From Tersicoccus mangrovi (lineage in GTDB: Bacteria; Actinomycetota; Actinomycetes; Actinomycetales; Micrococcaceae), in contig NZ_JBAJMW010000003.1 in NCBI RefSeq assembly GCF_036881825.1, positions 186,001 through 250,000 on the forward strand: a DNA stretch of 64,000 nucleotides, written 5' to 3'. Positions 15,041 through 22,509 of this stretch are shown here, in pieces. Position numbers and translations under genes: made by a program. Under the pieces are notes generated by a model. That model searched no databases. It had not been told where the DNA came from and was given only the letters and a program-made list of their open reading frames with translations. The number at the start of each line of letters is the position of its first letter. Within the stretch, counting starts at the first letter, position 1.

Positions 15041-15834
15041 GCGGCGACGGCACGGTGGCGGGCAATCGGCCCGGCCCCGAAGCGGCGGACGACGAGCAGC
15101 GGTCGTTGACGGCGCTGCAAGCGGACACGGGCCCGGGCGGGACGGTGTGGTCGTACGGCACCGGGCCGGACCAGGTCGCGGAGTTCTTCGGGCCTGAGGA
15201 CGGGCCTCTCGTCGTCGTGGTCCACGGCGGTTACTTCCGCCCCGGCACCGACCGCTCCCACGCCCGGCCGCAGGCCCGCGCGCTGGCCGCGGAGGGGTAC
15301 CGCGTGGTGCTCGCCGAGTACCGGCGCGTGCCCGGGTCACCGGACACGACCGTCGAGGACCTGCGCGCGTTCGACGCCGCCCTCACGGCAGACCGGGGCC
15401 CAGCCGTCGCCTGGGTGGGTCACTCCGCCGGTGGGGCGCTCGTGCTGCTGCGCGCGCTGGCCGGCGATCTCACGCCGGTGCCCGTCCTCTCGCTCGCCCC
15501 GGTGGCGGACCTGCAGGTCGCCTGGCGTGACCACCTCGGCTCCGACGCCGTGCGGGACTGGATCGGCGGCTCCCCGGCCGAGCACCCGGACGAGTACGCG
15601 CGTCTCGACCCGCAGGCCCTCCTGGTCTCCGACGTCGAGCCGGCGGCGCCCGTCACCGTCCTGCACGGCACACGGGACACGATCGTCCCCGTCGCACTGA
15701 CGACGGGCCTGCCGGCTCACGCCCGGCTGCGGACGCACATCCTGGACGGGGCGCACCACCTGGATCTGATCGACCCGGACAGCCCGTACTGGGGTGTCGT
15801 GCTCGAGGAGCTGCGCCGGCTCACCGCCGGCTGA
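15037..15834 (+). CDS. Alpha/beta hydrolase resembling kynurenine formamidase
   Basis: 265 aa. Oxyanion motif HGGYFRPG (about residue 63), nucleophile elbow GHSAGG, acid Asp in HGTRDTIVP and His in DGAHHLDLIDP form a complete Ser-Asp-His triad. HGGY with this spacing is typical of formamidase/carboxylesterase type hydrolases related to KynB/arylformamidase. Kynureninase lies 1.5 kb away on the other strand, which makes N-formylkynurenine a reasonable substrate (inference; no tryptophan dioxygenase is in the window). Coupled to the HAD gene. Confidence 0.75.
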   Translation: MSGDGTVAGNRPGPEAADDEQRSLTALQADTGPGGTVWSYGTGPDQVAEFFGPEDGPLVVVVHGGYFRPGTDRSHARPQARALAAEGYRVVLAEYRRVPGSPDTTVEDLRAFDAALTADRGPAVAWVGHSAGGALVLLRALAGDLTPVPVLSLAPVADLQVAWRDHLGSDAVRDWIGGSPAEHPDEYARLDPQALLVSDVEPAAPVTVLHGTRDTIVPVALTTGLPAHARLRTHILDGAHHLDLIDPDSPYWGVVLEELRRLTAG

Positions 15835-15848
15835 GGTCGCTCGGGGGG

Positions 15849-15876
15849 CCGACGGGCTCCGCCGTGAGCCCGTCGG
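15849..15876. terminator. Hairpin after the alpha/beta hydrolase gene
   Basis: CCGACGGGCTC (15849-15859) pairs perfectly with GAGCCCGTCGG (15866-15876) around a 6-nt loop, 15 nt after the stop. Confidence 0.6.
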
Positions 15877-15912
15877 TCGCGTGCCGCCGAGTCCCGTGAG
15901 CCCTGCCGCTCG

Positions 15913-16005
15913 TGAGTCCGTCAGTTCCGCCCTGACGCCCCGGTCATTGACCACCCCTTGAGGGCACAACTGACGGACTCAGCGTGAGTCCGTCAGTCGT
16001 GCCCT
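15913..16005. repeat. Inverted/direct repeat cluster, TGAGT family, locus 2
   Basis: Three copies of a ~21-nt unit: TGAGTCCGTCAGTTCCGCCCT at 15913 forward, an inverted copy at 15961-15981, and a forward copy at 15985-16005. Differences are confined to two or three bases near the GCCCT end. It lies between convergent genes (hydrolase and SDR). A short GGTCATTGACC between the arms recalls the core of locus 1. Confidence 0.8.
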
Positions 16006-16029
16006 GACGCGAGCGACGGGGCGACCGGG

Positions 16030-16797
16030 TCACCAGGACAGGGTGCCGTACCCGCCGTCGCCGTCGCCCTCGGTGGTCCACAGGTGACCGTAGAGCACGC
16101 CGGACGGCCCGTCGTCGGGCAGCGTGGCCAGGTGCACGCTCGGCTCGGCGCCCTGCTCGACCGGCCGGATGCCGCGGTGGCCGTTGAACTCGGTGTCGGT
16201 GAAGCCGGGGTTCGCGGCGTTGACCTTGATCGGGGTGTCGGCCAGTTCCTTGGCGTACTGCGCGGTGAGCATGTTGACCGCGGCCTTCGACGACGGATAC
16301 TGCGCCGACGCCGGCATCGCGCTCAGCGGCGAGCCCGGATTGGAGGTCGCGTCGATCGAGCCGACCTCGCTGGACACCTGGACGATCCGGGCGGCGGGGG
16401 CCTTCCGCAGCAGGGGCAGCATCGCGTTGGTGACCCGCACCAGCCCGAACACGTTGACCTCGAAGACGGCGCGCATGTCCTCGATCGACGTCTCGCTGGG
16501 GGTCGCGCGGCGGCCACTCGCGCTGGGGATGCCGGCGTTGTTGACGAGCACGTCGAGGCGGCCGAAATCCTTCTCGATCTGCTCGGCCGCGGCGGTGACC
16601 GACGCGTCGTCGGTGACGTCGAGGCTGATGAAACGGGCGTCGATGCCCTCCTTCGTCAGCGTGCGCGCGGCCTCGGCGCCCCGGTCGGCATCCCGCGCGC
16701 CGACCAGTACCGTCATGCCGCGCGCGCCCAGCTGCCGAGCGGTCTCGAGTCCGATTCCCTTGTTCGCTCCGGTGATCAGAGCCACGGTGTCCGTCAT
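16030..16797 (-). CDS. Short-chain dehydrogenase/reductase
   Basis: 255 aa classical SDR, related to carbonyl reductases. NADP-type glycine motif TGANKGIGLE (residues ~9-18), LDVTDD, NNAGIP, and the catalytic Ser (QVSSEVGS) with Tyr and Lys in YPSSKAAVN. Substrate unknown. Start is ATG 16797; the CATACT -10 (minus strand, + 16804-16809) ends 6 nt before it, so the transcript is leaderless. Confidence 0.88.
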   Translation of the reverse strand: MTDTVALITGANKGIGLETARQLGARGMTVLVGARDADRGAEAARTLTKEGIDARFISLDVTDDASVTAAAEQIEKDFGRLDVLVNNAGIPSASGRRATPSETSIEDMRAVFEVNVFGLVRVTNAMLPLLRKAPAARIVQVSSEVGSIDATSNPGSPLSAMPASAQYPSSKAAVNMLTAQYAKELADTPIKVNAANPGFTDTEFNGHRGIRPVEQGAEPSVHLATLPDDGPSGVLYGHLWTTEGDGDGGYGTLSW

Positions 16798-16923
16798 CGT
16801 CCCAGTATGCGCGCGGACGATGGCCGCTTCGCGGTGGGATGACAGGCGGCGACGTCGTGCACGACCGGCACTATGCTGCCCCGCAAGGACCCGTCGGGGT
16901 CGGCGCGTGAGAGGAGCGATCCG

Positions 16924-17172
16924 ATGGACGAGCGCGAACGCGTGACGGTGCAGCCCATGGTCCACGTCGAGGACATGCCGTCCTCGGTGGCGTTCTACGA
17001 AGCGCTCGGAGCGAGCGTCGTCAACGGTTCGCGCGACGGCGACTTCGTCCTGCTGGCCCTCGGCGACACGCAGTTGTCCGTGCTGGCGCACCCGCCGAAC
17101 CCGGCGCAGGACGAGGGCGTCGTCGAGTTGAACTTCCAGGCCGGCGATCTCGACTCGCGGCGCTACGGCTGA
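16924..17172 (+). pseudogene. Truncated VOC (glyoxalase-fold) protein
   Basis: 82 codons: MDERERVTVQPMVHVEDMPS, then VAFYEALGASVVN, DFVLLALGDTQLSVL and VVELNFQAGDLDS, which is the first two thirds of a small VOC domain (families normally ~115-130 aa). The frame ends RRYG-stop exactly where the TGAGT repeat of locus 3 begins; the repeat's own TGA is the stop codon. About 40 C-terminal residues, including the last metal/substrate strand, are missing. Start ATG 16924 has GAGAGGAG upstream, so it may still be translated. Confidence 0.7.
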
Positions 17173-17271
17173 GTCAGCGGGTCCCGCCCGAAACACATGC
17201 TCAAAGAGCCGTGCATTCGGGCGCGAACCGCTGACTCACCAGTCACGGCACGGGCGGGAGCCGCTGACTCA
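17170..17271. repeat. Inverted repeat cluster, TGAGT family, locus 3
   Basis: Left arm 17170-17192, starting TGAGTCAGCGG and ending CGCCCGAA, is repeated in inverted orientation at 17216-17238 (21 of 23 matches) and again at 17251-17271 (20 of 21). It lies between the truncated VOC gene and kynU, whose 3' ends face each other. The first base triplet is the VOC stop codon. Confidence 0.8.
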
Positions 17272-17318
17272 CGTGGCACAGCGCGGTCCGCTCGCTCGGG
17301 GACGGAGGACGCCGGCCG

Positions 17319-18692
17319 TCAGCCGAGCAGGTCGTCGATCCGGGTCAGCGCCACCGCCACCTCGGCGTACGACGTCGAGAGCGGCGCCAGGCCGAGCCGG
17401 ATGCCGTCGGGCTCCCGGAAGTCCGGCACGATGCCCTCGCCCCACAGCTGCCGGTACAGCTCCCGGCACCGCGGATGGGCGATCGTCACGTGCGCGCCGC
17501 GCTGCGCCGGGTCCCGCGGGCTGACCACCCGCACCCCGTGCCGGGCGAGCAGCCCGTCCACGACGGCGAGGACGAACTCGCCGAGCGCCGTCCCCTTCGC
17601 CCGCACGGCGTCGAGCCCCACCTCGTCGATGAGATCGACCGTGTCCTCGATGCCGGCCATGCCGAGCACCGCGGGCGTGCCCGAGACGAAGCGCCGCATC
17701 CCGAGCCCGGCGGCGTAGTCCGGGCCCATGGTGAACGGCTCGGCGTGGCCCATCCAGCCCGTGATCGGTGACGCGAGGTCGGCCTGCAGCCGGGCAGCGA
17801 CGTACCCGAACGCCGGGGCACCGGGACCGCCGTTGAGGAACTTGTAGGAGCAGCCCACCGCGAGGTCGACGTCGTGCTCGTCGAGGTCGACCCGCACCGC
17901 CCCGGCGGAGTGGCACAGGTCCCACAGCACGAGCGCCCCTGCGTCGTGCGCCGCCTCCGTGATTGCCGGCAGGTCCGCCAGCCACGCGGACTTGTACGCG
18001 ACCTGGGAGACCAGCACGACGGCGGTCCGCTCCCCCACCGCGTCGCGCACCTGCTCGACGGTCACCCCGGCGGCCGGGTCCGGGTCGATCCACACCAGCT
18101 CCGCGCCGAGCGCGTCGGCGAGCGTCGCGGCGACGTACCGGTCGGTCGGGAAGTTCTCCCGGTCGAGAACGAGCTCGACGCGGCGACCCCCGCTGACGGT
18201 CCGCTGGTGCGTCAGTGCCGCGTGCAGCAGCTTGTAGAGCATGACGGTCGTCGAGTCGCCGATGACCGTCTGCCCGGGGGCGGCGCCGAGGCACACGGCC
18301 CCGAGCCGGTCGCCCAGCCGGTAGGGCAGAGCCATCCACTGCTCGTCCCACGAGCGGATGAGGCCGGTGCCCCACGCGCCGCGCACGAGGTCGTGCAGGC
18401 GGGTCTCGGTCGCGCGCAGCGGGCGGCCGAGCGAGTTGCCGTCCAGGTAGGCGGTGACGGGCACGCCGGCGCCCGGGTGGTCCGCGGGAACGAAGAGGTC
18501 ACGGCAGGCGGCGAGCGGATCGGCGGCGTCGAGCGCGGCGGCGGCGGCGCGGACCCTGGCCGCCGTCCTGAGATCGGAACCCGGATCGGGCGTCCCACCG
18601 CCTGCCGCGGTCGGCCCCGTGTCCGCGGCGCGGGTATCGCTCGGGGCGGTGTCGGTGGCAGGCTCAGGGGTGCGGGAGGTCACACGGACCAT
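17319..18692 (-). CDS. kynU: Kynureninase
   Basis: 457 aa PLP enzyme that splits kynurenine into anthranilate and alanine. It has YLDGNSLGRPL, the PLP lysine in AVGCSYKFLNGGPGAPAFGYV, DLCHSAGAVRVDLDEHDVDLA and VSPRDPAQRGAHVTIAH. An unusual Ala/Thr-rich N-terminal extension of ~45 residues precedes the conserved part. A GTG at 18683 (VTSRTPEP) is an alternative start. Monocistronic, facing the VOC remnant. Together with the formamidase-like hydrolase at 15037 it suggests part of tryptophan degradation. Confidence 0.92.
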   Translation of the reverse strand: MVRVTSRTPEPATDTAPSDTRAADTGPTAAGGGTPDPGSDLRTAARVRAAAAALDAADPLAACRDLFVPADHPGAGVPVTAYLDGNSLGRPLRATETRLHDLVRGAWGTGLIRSWDEQWMALPYRLGDRLGAVCLGAAPGQTVIGDSTTVMLYKLLHAALTHQRTVSGGRRVELVLDRENFPTDRYVAATLADALGAELVWIDPDPAAGVTVEQVRDAVGERTAVVLVSQVAYKSAWLADLPAITEAAHDAGALVLWDLCHSAGAVRVDLDEHDVDLAVGCSYKFLNGGPGAPAFGYVAARLQADLASPITGWMGHAEPFTMGPDYAAGLGMRRFVSGTPAVLGMAGIEDTVDLIDEVGLDAVRAKGTALGEFVLAVVDGLLARHGVRVVSPRDPAQRGAHVTIAHPRCRELYRQLWGEGIVPDFREPDGIRLGLAPLSTSYAEVAVALTRIDDLLG

Positions 18693-18753
18693 CCTGCGTC
18701 ACGCGGGGCCGCTCGTGCCACCGCGGCCCGCTCGCCTCGACCAGGGAGAACCC

Positions 18754-19404
18754 GTGCCGGAATCCGTTCGCGACCGTTTCGACGGCCACATCGCCGGCTT
18801 CGGCACGGGCAGCCGCCTGCGCGTCGTCGTCGGCCACTGGCACACCTCGCCGTTCGGCACGTTCACCGACGTCATGATGCAGGCGGCGGACGGCACGCGC
18901 ACCCTGCTCGCGCCCGACCGCGCGATCGCCGACTACGTCTCCGCGACCTACCGGTTCGACGAGGTGCGCATCGAGTCCGTCTCCTGCGCGATCGCCCCGG
19001 TGATCCGCACGCGCGGCGACGCCCACGACGGCGCCCTCACCGCGACCCTCGACCTCGCCGCAGCCGGCCTGACCCTGACGGTGGGCATCGGTGGCCGCAC
19101 CGGCTGGGGCCGGCTGCTCCGGCTCGTGCCCGGGCCGCTCGCGGCCGCGCCGGCGTGGCTGCAGCTGATCGACCCGCTCGCGGGACGGCTGGTGCGCGGG
19201 GTGCACACGGCCGGTACCGCCGGGGCGGGCCGGCGCGAGTTCTACGGGGTGCGGGACCTGCACCACGTGCTGTCCGTCGACGGCGACGACGACGGCACCG
19301 ACCTCGGCGGACTGCGCCCGCTGGAGCCGGCGGTGACGTTCGGCTTCTCCTCCGCCCCGGCGGCGCCGTCGCTCGCCCGGGTCACGACGACCATCGTGCG
19401 CTGA
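18754..19404 (+). CDS. Uncharacterised actinobacterial protein
   Basis: 216 aa, no signal peptide and no clear membrane helix. I do not recognise the family. It contains VVVGHWHTSPFGTFTDVMMQ near the start, a central beta-rich region (ALTATLDLAAAGLTLTVGIG) and EFYGVRDLHHVLSVDGDDDG. GTG 18754 is chosen because AGGGAG lies 6-11 nt upstream. It is divergent from kynU (62 nt apart), so the two could share control. Confidence 0.6.
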   Translation: MPESVRDRFDGHIAGFGTGSRLRVVVGHWHTSPFGTFTDVMMQAADGTRTLLAPDRAIADYVSATYRFDEVRIESVSCAIAPVIRTRGDAHDGALTATLDLAAAGLTLTVGIGGRTGWGRLLRLVPGPLAAAPAWLQLIDPLAGRLVRGVHTAGTAGAGRREFYGVRDLHHVLSVDGDDDGTDLGGLRPLEPAVTFGFSSAPAAPSLARVTTTIVR

Positions 19405-19436
19405 CCGCTCCGGCCCCGGACCGGCGCGCGCAGGCG

Positions 19437-19964
19437 TCAGGGGGAGGACTGCTCCGCCGCCCAGGCGTCGACGCGGCGGGCGCTCTCCTCCTCGGAGAGG
19501 TCCTCCACCCGGCTGAGGATCGACCAGCGCACACCGAACGGGTCCCGGATGCTCGCGAACCGGTCGCCGGAGACGAACGTGGTCAGAGGCTCCCGGACGG
19601 TGGCACCGGCCGCCTCGGCACGACGGGTCACCTCGTCGGCGTCCTCGACGTACAGGCCGAGGGAGTAGCAGTCGTCCTCCCCGGCCGGCGGCGCGACGAG
19701 GTGGTAGTCCGGCATCGGTTCGCCGAGCTGCAGGTGGCCCTGCCCGAAGTCCAGTTCCGCATGGGCGACGACGCCGCCCATCTCGGTCACGGCGACGACG
19801 CGGGCACCGAAGACGTCGCGGTAGAACGCGACCGCATCGGCCGCCCGGGGGACGGCGAGGAACGGGGTGAGGCTGGTGACGCCGTGCGGGACGCCGGCGG
19901 TGGTGTGCCGGCCGGTGACGCCCGTGACGGCGCCGGAATCCTGGGTGCTGGTGTTCTCGGTCAT
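19437..19964 (-). CDS. VOC family protein (PhnB/glyoxalase-like)
   Basis: 175 aa. A full vicinal-oxygen-chelate repeat pair is present: TSLTPFLAVPRAADAVAFYR, ELDFGQGHLQLGE, DDCYSLGLYVEDADEVTRRA, REPLTTFVSGDRFASIRDPF and GVRWSILSRVEDLSEEE. The 'RDPFGVRWSI' ending is typical of the PhnB-like group with unknown substrates. Leaderless ATG 19964: TACCGT (+ 19971-19976) ends 6 nt upstream. Divergent from an AraC-family gene. Confidence 0.82.
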   Translation of the reverse strand: MTENTSTQDSGAVTGVTGRHTTAGVPHGVTSLTPFLAVPRAADAVAFYRDVFGARVVAVTEMGGVVAHAELDFGQGHLQLGEPMPDYHLVAPPAGEDDCYSLGLYVEDADEVTRRAEAAGATVREPLTTFVSGDRFASIRDPFGVRWSILSRVEDLSEEESARRVDAWAAEQSSP

Positions 19965-20050
19965 GGCACGACGGTAGGCGCGCACGGCGGCCCGACGCTT
20001 GCAGATTCCCGCCACGGACCGGCGCTCGAGGGCGGCGCTAGGGTGTGGCC

Positions 20051-20959
20051 ATGACGGCGACGACCCGCGGCGTGCTCTACCCCGCCCGCCTGCCCCGGCT
20101 GACCCGCCTCCCGGCGCCGGGGCGGATCGCGTCCCTCGTGCGCTGGTTCTGGATCCCGGAGTGGGACATCGCCCCCGGCCGGTCCTCCCGGCAGTACGTC
20201 GTGGCCTTCCCCGCGTCCAATCTCGTGGTCGAGCTCGACGGCGTGGGTCTCGCCGGGCCCACGACGCGCCGCTCGCACCGCGATCTGCGCGGGCGCGGCT
20301 GGGCTGTCGGAGCCATGCTGCGTCCAGCGGCCGTGCCGGCCTTCACCGACGACCCGGCCGCTCTGCGCGACGCCTACCGTGCCGTGGGCGACAGTGAGCC
20401 GGGCGGCACCGGTCCGGACGGCGGACGAGAACCGACCGCCGGGGAGCTCCACCGCGCCGTCGCGGAGGCGATGGATGCGCCGGAGGAGAACGACGCCGTC
20501 CGCCACGAGCGGGCCGTCGACGCGTTCGCGGCGTGGTTGGAGGCACGCATCCCGGTCGTCACGGAGGCCGGCTCGACGGCGAACGCGCTGGCCGACCTGA
20601 TCGAGACGGATCCGTCGATCCGCCGGGTCGAGGACGCCGCGGATCGGCTCGGCCTCTCGGTGCGAACGGTACAGCGCCTGACAGCGGCGCACGTCGGGCT
20701 CTCGCCCGCCGCGATGATCCGCCGCCGCCGGTTGCAGGAGGCGGCCGAACGGCTGAGGGACGATCCGACCGTCTCACTCGCGGACCTGGCCGCCGACCTC
20801 GGCTACGCCGATCACGCCCACCTGACCAACGACTTCCGCCAGGTTCTCGGCGTCACTCCCAGTGCCTACCGGCGCGAAGTAGCGCGGCCGGGAGCCGGCA
20901 CACCCGCGCAATCAGGCGATGGGCGTGCCGGGGACGAGAGGGACGGAGGGAGTCGTTGA
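20051..20959 (+). CDS. AraC-family transcriptional regulator
   Basis: 302 aa. The C-terminal double helix-turn-helix is clear: VEDAADRLGLSVRTVQRLTA, then DPTVSLADLAADLGYADHAHLTNDFR followed by VLGVTPSAYRRE. The N-terminal domain (WFWIPEWDIAPGRSSRQYV, NLVVELDGVGLAG) is of the DUF6597/AraC sensor type. Start taken as ATG 20051, 6 nt after TAGGGT (20039-20044); GTG 20045 is in frame but would overlap the expected transcription start. It may control the divergent VOC gene. Confidence 0.83.
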   Translation: MTATTRGVLYPARLPRLTRLPAPGRIASLVRWFWIPEWDIAPGRSSRQYVVAFPASNLVVELDGVGLAGPTTRRSHRDLRGRGWAVGAMLRPAAVPAFTDDPAALRDAYRAVGDSEPGGTGPDGGREPTAGELHRAVAEAMDAPEENDAVRHERAVDAFAAWLEARIPVVTEAGSTANALADLIETDPSIRRVEDAADRLGLSVRTVQRLTAAHVGLSPAAMIRRRRLQEAAERLRDDPTVSLADLAADLGYADHAHLTNDFRQVLGVTPSAYRREVARPGAGTPAQSGDGRAGDERDGGSR

Positions 20960-20996
20960 CGGCCGGGGGCTGCGGCCGCTACGACAGGAACAGGTG

Positions 20997-21650
20997 TCAG
21001 GCGGAGACCGGACGCTCCGCGTGAAGGCAGGTGACCTCGTCGGAGGCGGTCGGCGCGGAGGCGGGAGCCGCCGGCGCGGTCTCGGCGGCCGCGATGCCGG
21101 TGACGCCGTGCCGCTCCAGCAGCGCCGCGATCTCGGTCTCCTCGATGCCGGACTCGCGAGCGATGTCGGTCACGGACACCCGGTTGCCGAGCGCCAGCAG
21201 GAGCTCGGCCTCCAGCGCGCGGGTGGCGTCGTCCAGGTCGGCCGTCAGCTGGTCGTCGATCGCGTCGCCCACGGCGGACGCCCCCCCGTCACGGCTCTGG
21301 TCGAGGTCCCACTCCGCGGACTCGGCGCGCCCGGCCGCGGCGAGCACGCGCCGGCCGAAGAACCCGACGAACAGCCGCGGGTCGGCGTCCTCCGGCACGA
21401 GCACCGCTTCGCCCGTCACGGGCTGCTCCTGCAGGAATCCGCACTCGCAGGCGAGCACCCGCCGCCCCTCGAGGGCCGCCTGCACGATGACGTGGTTGGC
21501 CCGGTCGTGCGCGGCGCCGAACTCGAGTCTGCGCTGCTGCATGGGGCTGCCGCAGTGGGAGGGGAGCTGCTCGTCCGTGGTCTCCGCGGTCGGCAGCACG
21601 AGGAGATCACCCAGTTCCTGTTCCGGGGTCTCCATCAGTCCGCTGTCCAT
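20997..21650 (-). CDS. Uncharacterised protein with C-terminal helix-turn-helix-like segment
   Basis: 217 aa, acidic, soluble. Residues ~155-185 (RVSVTDIARESGIEETEIAA) look like a helix-turn-helix. The middle has HCGSPMQQRRLEF and a CEC pair (VLACECGFLQEQ). I do not recognise the family. ATG 21650 has AGAGGACCAGGGA upstream. Divergent from a MarR regulator across an unusually AT-rich 137-nt spacer with an inverted repeat. Confidence 0.55.
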   Translation of the reverse strand: MDSGLMETPEQELGDLLVLPTAETTDEQLPSHCGSPMQQRRLEFGAAHDRANHVIVQAALEGRRVLACECGFLQEQPVTGEAVLVPEDADPRLFVGFFGRRVLAAAGRAESAEWDLDQSRDGGASAVGDAIDDQLTADLDDATRALEAELLLALGNRVSVTDIARESGIEETEIAALLERHGVTGIAAAETAPAAPASAPTASDEVTCLHAERPVSA

Positions 21651-21727
21651 CGTCCCTGGTCCTCTTCACTCGTGCCGGGCGGCTGGACGTCGTCGAGCCG
21701 CTGTGTCTGGCTTCACTCAACACGATG

Positions 21728-21781
21728 AACTATTAGTTTGTCTAGTTATACGTTAGCCATGATGCATGGGCGTCGTATGAT
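21728..21781 (+). promoter_or_regulatory. MarR promoter with candidate operator
   Basis: AT-rich patch with inverted repeat AACTA (21728-21732)/TAGTT (21743-21747) and a -10 TATGAT (21776-21781) ending 6 nt before the MarR ATG. The local base composition contrasts with the GC-rich surroundings. Autoregulation is likely for a MarR gene. Confidence 0.5.
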
Positions 21782-21787
21782 TGCCTC

Positions 21788-22438
21788 ATGCAGCACGACG
21801 ATCGCGCCTCCTCCGGCTACTGGTACGGCTCCGCCCAGCCGTCCGCTGCCCCGGCACGCCCGTCGTCGCCCGCGCCGTGGCGCGGTCACGACCACGGTGA
21901 ACCCGCCGTCCAGGTGCTGAACGCACTGCGCGACTACCGCACCGCCGAGGCCGCGATGCGCCGTCGGTCCCGTGACGCCATGGGCATGGGCGAGAAGGAC
22001 ATGCTGGCCCTGCGCTACCTGCTGGAGGCGGACCGCGCGGGCTCACCCCTGACGCCGGGGGACCTTGCCCGCCGGCTCGGCATCTCGACCGCCTCGACGA
22101 CGACACTGCTCGACCGCCTCACCCGCAGCGGCCACGTCCGTCGAGCTCCCCACCCCACCGACCGTCGCGCCCTCGTCGTGCTGCCGACGGCCGACACCGA
22201 CGGCGAGGTACGCAGCACCCTGGGCAGCATGCACGAGCGGATGCTCGACGTCGCCCGGTCGCTGGACCCCGTTCAGGCCGAGACGGTCACCGCCTTCCTC
22301 ACCGCGATGGCGGAGCAGGTGGCGGCCCCGCTGGACCCGCCGCACCCGGACGTCCACGCGACACCGGCACGCGCTGCCGGCCGGGCGGGTGGGAAGCAGA
22401 AGCGCAGCACAGCACCGCAGTCGGCCGCCGCGGACTGA
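21788..22438 (+). CDS. MarR-family transcriptional regulator
   Basis: 216 aa, longer than usual through an N-terminal tail (QHDDRASSGYWYGSAQPS) and a basic C-terminal tail (GRAGGKQKRSTAPQS). The winged helix is LTPGDLARRLGISTASTTTL, then LLDRLTRSGHVRRAPHPTDRRALVV, a good MarR wing. Leaderless ATG, 6 nt after TATGAT. Its target may be itself or the divergent uncharacterised gene. Confidence 0.85.
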   Translation: MQHDDRASSGYWYGSAQPSAAPARPSSPAPWRGHDHGEPAVQVLNALRDYRTAEAAMRRRSRDAMGMGEKDMLALRYLLEADRAGSPLTPGDLARRLGISTASTTTLLDRLTRSGHVRRAPHPTDRRALVVLPTADTDGEVRSTLGSMHERMLDVARSLDPVQAETVTAFLTAMAEQVAAPLDPPHPDVHATPARAAGRAGGKQKRSTAPQSAAAD

Positions 22439-22460
22439 GCCCTTCCGGTCGACACACCGC

Positions 22461-22491
22461 GGTTCCGGCCGGCGGTGAACCGGCCGGAACC
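22461..22491. terminator. Bidirectional hairpin between MarR gene and ald
   Basis: GGTTCCGGCCGG (22461-22472) and CCGGCCGGAACC (22480-22491), perfect 12-bp stem with a 7-nt loop between convergent genes. Confidence 0.65.
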
Positions 22492-22509
22492 ACCACGGAG
22501 TGACGTCGG

